Assembly (NCBI GenBank): GCA_020148145.1
Contig: JAHCRE010000013.1
Coordinates: forward strand, 1 to 43,480
Direction of reading: 5' to 3'
Source of the DNA: Patescibacteria group bacterium
Lineage (GTDB): Bacteria; Patescibacteriota; Minisyncoccia; Minisyncoccales; JAHCRE01
Length of the DNA: 43,480 bases
In this document: positions 40,277 through 43,480 of the stretch, piece by piece
Position numbering within the stretch: the first letter of the stretch is position 1
Layout: each line of letters opens with the position of its first letter
Made by a program: the position numbers and the translations under genes
The notes under the pieces: model-generated
Database searches by the model: none
What the model was told of the DNA's origin: nothing
Seen by the model: only the letters and a program-made list of their open reading frames with translations

Positions 40277-41085
40277 GAATTCAAAAAATTGCTCCGATAT
40301 AACATCGAAGCGCTTGTGCGCCCGGCAGGAGTCGAACCTACAACCTTCTGATCCGCAATCAGATGCTCTTTCCATTGAGCTACGGGCGCATTTTTGCATA
40401 TAAATTTTTGTAAAACACGACCTATCTCTAGTAATTCTTTTCCTATACTACTATCTTTATAATGGATACTACAAATTCCCGCAAAGTTTTTTCTAAATCG
40501 CTTTGTTTTGCTGCGTTTTTTTACAGAAACTTTATAGAACTGGCTTAATGGGACATTAAATAGTTTTGACCAGAAGTTTTTAATCTTTTTTATTGAATGA
40601 TAATAATGTACACGTAACCAAATGCTGAATTTACTTTCGTCAATATCGTAGCACTTTCTGAGCAACGTTATATATAGAAGTAACAAGTTGGGGTCAGTGT
40701 TAATAAATGTCGTCTTACTTACACCCTTATATTTACTCCCTTCTGTCCAATATAACATAGCGAGCAATGATTTATAAAACCCAATATCTCCTAAAGGATA
40801 GCTTTCTATTTCTTTTTCTATTTTTTCTTTTAGTAATCGAGCCCCTTCTTTCCTTTTCTTCTTCCATTTATTTTTTAAAGCAACCACCGCTAATTTGCGT
40901 ATTTTGGCGAGATGCTCTAACATTGCCTTTCTAGTAATTGGTTTTTTTATCGTTTTTCCAAACCAAGTACTTATAGTGCTTTTCGGTACACCTAAAAGTT
41001 CTCGTATTTCTCGATAACTTTTCCCAGCTAATATCAATTGCTTTACTTCTTCCTTCTCTTTTAGTGTATATGATTTTTTTTGCAT
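40273..41085 (-). CDS. HTH protein with LAGLIDADG-like C-terminal domain, overlapping a tRNA
   Basis: From ATG 41085 the frame has 270 aa. An N-terminal helix-turn-helix (YREIRELLGVPKSTISTWF) is followed by a basic region and a domain with LLAMLYWTEGSK, TTFINTDPNLLLLYITLL and ICSIHYKDSSIGKELL, which resembles homing-endonuclease-like domains common in CPR bacteria; the family call is uncertain. The last 35-40 residues are the translation of tRNA-Arg, so the native stop seems lost. The -10 box at 41114 rules out the upstream start at 41142. Confidence 0.6.
   Translation of the reverse strand: MQKKSYTLKEKEEVKQLILAGKSYREIRELLGVPKSTISTWFGKTIKKPITRKAMLEHLAKIRKLAVVALKNKWKKKRKEGARLLKEKIEKEIESYPLGDIGFYKSLLAMLYWTEGSKYKGVSKTTFINTDPNLLLLYITLLRKCYDIDESKFSIWLRVHYYHSIKKIKNFWSKLFNVPLSQFYKVSVKKRSKTKRFRKNFAGICSIHYKDSSIGKELLEIGRVLQKFICKNAPVAQWKEHLIADQKVVGSTPAGRTSASMLYRSNFLNS
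40317..40389 (-). tRNA. tRNA-Arg(GCG)
   Basis: The acceptor GCGCCCG pairs with CGGGCGC and TCTGA/TCAGA encloses TTGCGGA (GCG). Most bacteria use an ACG anticodon (inosine) for CGN codons instead. The T arm GTAGG/CCTGC has one G-T pair. CCA is not encoded. Confidence 0.92.
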
Positions 41086-41113
41086 TTTTTGATTTGAACG
41101 GATAGTTTTAAAT

Positions 41114-41119
41114 ATTATA
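41114..41119 (-). promoter_or_regulatory. -10 box of the HTH gene
   Basis: TATAAT on the minus strand lies 28 nt before the ATG at 41085, giving a leader of about 20 nt. Confidence 0.5.
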
Positions 41120-41184
41120 CTATATTCTGTTCGAATACACAACCCAGATTGACTTAATTAATTTTAATAGATAGAATATAAACT

Positions 41185-41269
41185 GGAGGAGTGTCCGAAT
41201 TGGCAAGGAAGTGGCTTGCTAAGCCATGACGGTTAATCCCGTCTGTGGGTTCGAGTCCCACCTCCTCCG
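41185..41269 (+). tRNA. tRNA-Ser(GCT)
   Basis: Class II tRNA. The acceptor GGAGGAG pairs with CTCCTCC, G73 is present, and GTGGC/GCCAT encloses TTGCTAA (GCT). Confidence 0.94.
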
Positions 41270-41274
41270 CTTTG

Positions 41275-41359
41275 GGCGGGATGCGAGAGCGGTTTATTCG
41301 GCCTGTCTTGAAAACAGGTGTACCGTAAGGTACCGGAGGTTCGAATCCTCCTCCCGCCG
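41275..41359 (+). tRNA. tRNA-Ser(TGA)
   Basis: Class II tRNA. The acceptor GGCGGGA pairs with TCCCGCC, G73 is present, and CCTGT/ACAGG encloses CTTGAAA (TGA). The variable arm TACCG/CGGTA-like stem is strong. Confidence 0.94.
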
Positions 41360-41360
41360 C

Positions 41361-41390
41361 AAAAGTGCGGGGTAATTCCCGCCCTCTCCG
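41361..41390 (+). pseudogene. tRNA-Ser 3'-end remnant
   Basis: GCGGGGTAATTCCCGC looks like a T arm and is followed by CCTCTCCG, a Ser-type 3' acceptor strand with G73. No 5' half is present. Confidence 0.4.
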
Positions 41391-41396
41391 TTAAAT

Positions 41397-41422
41397 CAAA
41401 AACCGGCTTCCGCCGGTTTTTT
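41397..41422. terminator. Bidirectional terminator
   Basis: AAAACCGGC and GCCGGTTTT pair around a short loop with T/A runs on both sides, between tRNA-Ser and the convergent comF gene. Confidence 0.9.
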
Positions 41423-41453
41423 GTTAACTATTTAATAATATAGCTGTTAATTT

Positions 41454-42179
41454 CTATCCTCTAGCCACTGCTGTTCCCCAGACTTCTTTAGCGCCTGATT
41501 CCTTCAAAACTCGGGCGCCCTCATTCATGGTAGCACCAGTTGTATAGACATCATCCACCAAGAGAATTTTTCTCCCTTTTATTTTTTCTTGATTTTGGCA
41601 AAGAAATACCCCTAAAATATTTTCTTTCCTCTCTTCTTTATCCTCAATCTCAACCTGGGGAAGGGTTTCCTTGATTTTTATTAGAGCATCTTTTAAAACA
41701 GGAATTTTTAAAGATTTCGAAAGTAAAATTGCAATCTCAGCTGCTTGATTAAATCCTCTCCATTTTAACCTCTTTCTATCCAAAGGAATAGGGATAATTA
41801 GAAATTCAGAATCTGAAAATTCTTTGTCAAGAATTAAAAAATGAGTTATTATTAAAGAAGCTAAAGGCTTGGCCAGTTCTTTTATAAAAGGTTGGTATTT
41901 AAATTGACTAATTATTTTTTTTACGAGATAATCTTGATAAGGAGCAGCAAAGTAAAGCCCATTTAGTTTTATAAATTCTTTACAGCCCCGGCAGGTTTCT
42001 CCATTTATTACTCTTTTCTGGCAGCCAGGACAGAATTGATATTCTAAAATTTCAATTATTGAACAACAATCTTCGCAAAGGTATTTTCCCTCTCGGCCAC
42101 AACCTAGACAAGATTTTGGAAAAAAGAGTTCTAATAAAAAATTTTTCAATTTAGCAAAAATTCTCATAATGAGAAGCAT
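41454..42179 (-). CDS. comF: ComF family phosphoribosyltransferase-like protein
   Basis: The 241-aa protein has an N-terminal zinc-finger-like region (CLGCGREGKYLCEDC, CPGC, CRGC) and a C-terminal phosphoribosyltransferase fold with the PRPP-binding motif ILLVDDVYTTGAT. ComF proteins take part in DNA uptake in naturally competent bacteria, which would fit the type IV pilus genes here. An alternative start is ATG 42167. Confidence 0.9.
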   Translation of the reverse strand: MLLIMRIFAKLKNFLLELFFPKSCLGCGREGKYLCEDCCSIIEILEYQFCPGCQKRVINGETCRGCKEFIKLNGLYFAAPYQDYLVKKIISQFKYQPFIKELAKPLASLIITHFLILDKEFSDSEFLIIPIPLDRKRLKWRGFNQAAEIAILLSKSLKIPVLKDALIKIKETLPQVEIEDKEERKENILGVFLCQNQEKIKGRKILLVDDVYTTGATMNEGARVLKESGAKEVWGTAVARG

Positions 42180-42277
42180 TCCAATTTCTTCTATTTTAGG
42201 TTATAATTTAATATATCATAATAATTCACCAATTTTAAAAACTTAATTTTCAGATAGCATTTTCTACTTTAAAATGG

Positions 42278-42283
42278 TATTAT
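42278..42283 (+). promoter_or_regulatory. -10 box of the second pilM
   Basis: TATTAT ends 7 nt before the ATG at 42291. Confidence 0.45.
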
Positions 42284-42290
42284 AGAAAAG

Positions 42291-43355
42291 ATGATTCGAT
42301 TCCCTTTTAAAATCGCATCTAAAAGATGTTTGGGGATAGATATTGGAACATCGAGTATCAAAATTGTTGAGTTGTCTCTCCGGGGAGAGAAAGTAAAATT
42401 AGAAAGATATGGTGAAATAGCGGTTCAAACCCTTTATGAAAAACCATTCCGAACTTCTGAAAAAAGTACCCTTTTACTCTCTAGTCGAGATATTGCCCGG
42501 GCAATCTCAGCTGTTTTAAAAGAAACAAAAATTTCAGAAAGAAAAACTATTTTCTCCATTCCTGATTTCTCCAGTTTCTTTACCAATTTTGAACTGCCAC
42601 CAATGACTAAAGAAGAAATAGCCGAGGCAGTAAGATTTGAGGCCCGACATCATATTCCTCTTCCTTTATCTGAGATAGTTTTAGACTGGTCAATAGTCGG
42701 AGGAGTAGTTGACCAAAAAAAAACTCCTCTGAAAATATTATTAGTCGCCGTTCCAAAAAGTATTATTTCCCAATATCAACAAATAGCAATTCTGGCCAAT
42801 CTCGAAATTAAAGCCCTAGAGGCAGAAGCATTTGCACTGGTAAGATCTTTAGTTAAAGAGGATAAAAGAGTAATTGCCTTGTTAGATATTGGAGCCCAGA
42901 GTACTACCGTCAGCATTATTGATCAGGGAATTTTAAAAATATCACATAGCTTTGATGTTTCAGGAAATGAATTGACCCAAATGATATCTAAATCTCTGAA
43001 TGTTGATTATAAAAAAGCAGAAAATTTAAAAAAAGAATACGGGTTAATACCTTCAGAGAGAAATATTAGAGAAATTTTAATCCCCTTGATTGATTTAATT
43101 TTAATTGAAATGGAAAAAACCTCTCGGACCCTATATGGAGCTGAAAAAAAAGAAATCCAAAAATTTATTATAGCTGGAGGAATAGCCTTGCTTCCTGGTC
43201 TAAAAGAATATCTCACAGAAGGTCTCAAAAAAGAAGTAGAAATTGCTAATCCCTTTTCCAATATTTTATATCCCCCAATCCTTGAAAAAACTTTAAAGGA
43301 AATAGGGCCTAGTTACGCAATAGCAGTAGGTGTGGCTCTAAGGGGACTAGAATAA
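42291..43355 (+). CDS. Second PilM-like type IV pilus protein
   Basis: The 354-aa protein has the same actin-like fold as the pilM product at 8528: LGIDIGTSSIKIVELS, ALLDIGAQSTTVSIID and IIAGGIALLPGLKEYL. The conserved RFEARHHIPLPLSEIVLDW segment also matches PilM. Identity with the first copy is moderate, so it is a diverged paralogue. A family A element begins at its stop codon. Confidence 0.88.
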   Translation: MIRFPFKIASKRCLGIDIGTSSIKIVELSLRGEKVKLERYGEIAVQTLYEKPFRTSEKSTLLLSSRDIARAISAVLKETKISERKTIFSIPDFSSFFTNFELPPMTKEEIAEAVRFEARHHIPLPLSEIVLDWSIVGGVVDQKKTPLKILLVAVPKSIISQYQQIAILANLEIKALEAEAFALVRSLVKEDKRVIALLDIGAQSTTVSIIDQGILKISHSFDVSGNELTQMISKSLNVDYKKAENLKKEYGLIPSERNIREILIPLIDLILIEMEKTSRTLYGAEKKEIQKFIIAGGIALLPGLKEYLTEGLKKEVEIANPFSNILYPPILEKTLKEIGPSYAIAVGVALRGLE

Positions 43356-43480
43356 TCGGAGAGGGGTCGGTCAAGACGCGAGGCTTCTCCGCGAAGCCTG
43401 CGAAGCGGATTGAGTCGGAAAGCCCCGTCTGGGAAACCATTCGGTTCTCCCGTATAGGAAAATATTAAGAACCGAAGGGA
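43354..43480 (+). repeat. Family A structured GC-rich element, copy 3 (cut by window edge)
   Basis: The visible 127 nt match copies 1 and 2 from AATCGGAGAGGGGTCGGTC onward, including GGGAAACC/GGTTCTCCC and the core CCCGTATAGGAAAATATTA. The first bases overlap the TAA stop of the second pilM. Confidence 0.88.

Noticed and set aside
40276-40399. Longer RecG starting at 40399
   Set aside because: The extra residues are a translation of tRNA-Arg. The RecG-like sequence begins at ATG 40276.

Overview
The window reads as a chromosomal piece of a Candidate Phyla Radiation bacterium, most likely Parcubacteria (inference). The genome is AT-rich, uses TGA as a normal stop, encodes compact versions of housekeeping proteins, scatters tRNA genes singly and in small arrays, and carries type IV pilus genes, TrbC/VirB2-like small pilins and a DUF4446 protein. 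No phage, plasmid, transposase or CRISPR genes were seen.

Layout. 1-457: minus strand tRNA-Pro, tRNA-Gly, tRNA-Thr and the first codons of tuf, a layout like the glyT-thrT-tufB region of other bacteria. 524-11144: a sensor kinase and a receiver-only regulator, then a type IV pilus operon (pilB, pilC, three prepilins, a PilX-like protein, pilM, pilN, pilO and a small membrane protein). 11180-14400: tRNA-Arg and tRNA-His followed by five separately promoted membrane-protein genes set between recurring terminator and tRNA-end-like repeats. 14524-24960: HtrA protease, tRNAs, an SDR epimerase, DUF4446, infB, rbfA, more tRNAs, a 3D-domain protein, rplS, an RluD-type synthase, ftsH and an S1-domain protein. 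25367-29526: a metallo-beta-lactamase fold protein, a small membrane protein, gyrA and a methyltransferase. 29730-31032: three VirB2-like pilins. 31329-35914: Hsp20, PrsW, valS and tsaD on the minus strand. 36175-43355: a tRNA interrupted by another tRNA, a glycosyltransferase, recG, an HTH protein, comF and a second pilM.

The main unexplained signal is two families of GC-rich, highly folded intergenic elements. Family A (about 239 bp; 3698, 25111, 43354) is about 94-95% identical between its two complete copies. Family B (about 145-166 bp; 29531, 35984, 37958) shares a core and end-pairing with A. In two B copies the sequence just after the element re-encodes the last codons of the gene just before it, with mostly synonymous or conservative differences and its own stop codon. 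This looks like a mobile or splicing-like element that keeps or duplicates the C-terminal tail of its target gene.

Other signals are a tRNA cloverleaf whose anticodon loop is interrupted by about 114 nt holding a complete tRNA-Glu, a tRNA-Thr with a non-pairing acceptor stem, related GC-rich in-frame inserts in valS and gyrA, and many promoters whose -10 box lies only 7-9 nt before the ATG, which implies leaderless mRNAs. All protein calls were made by reading motifs in the translations; no database search was run.
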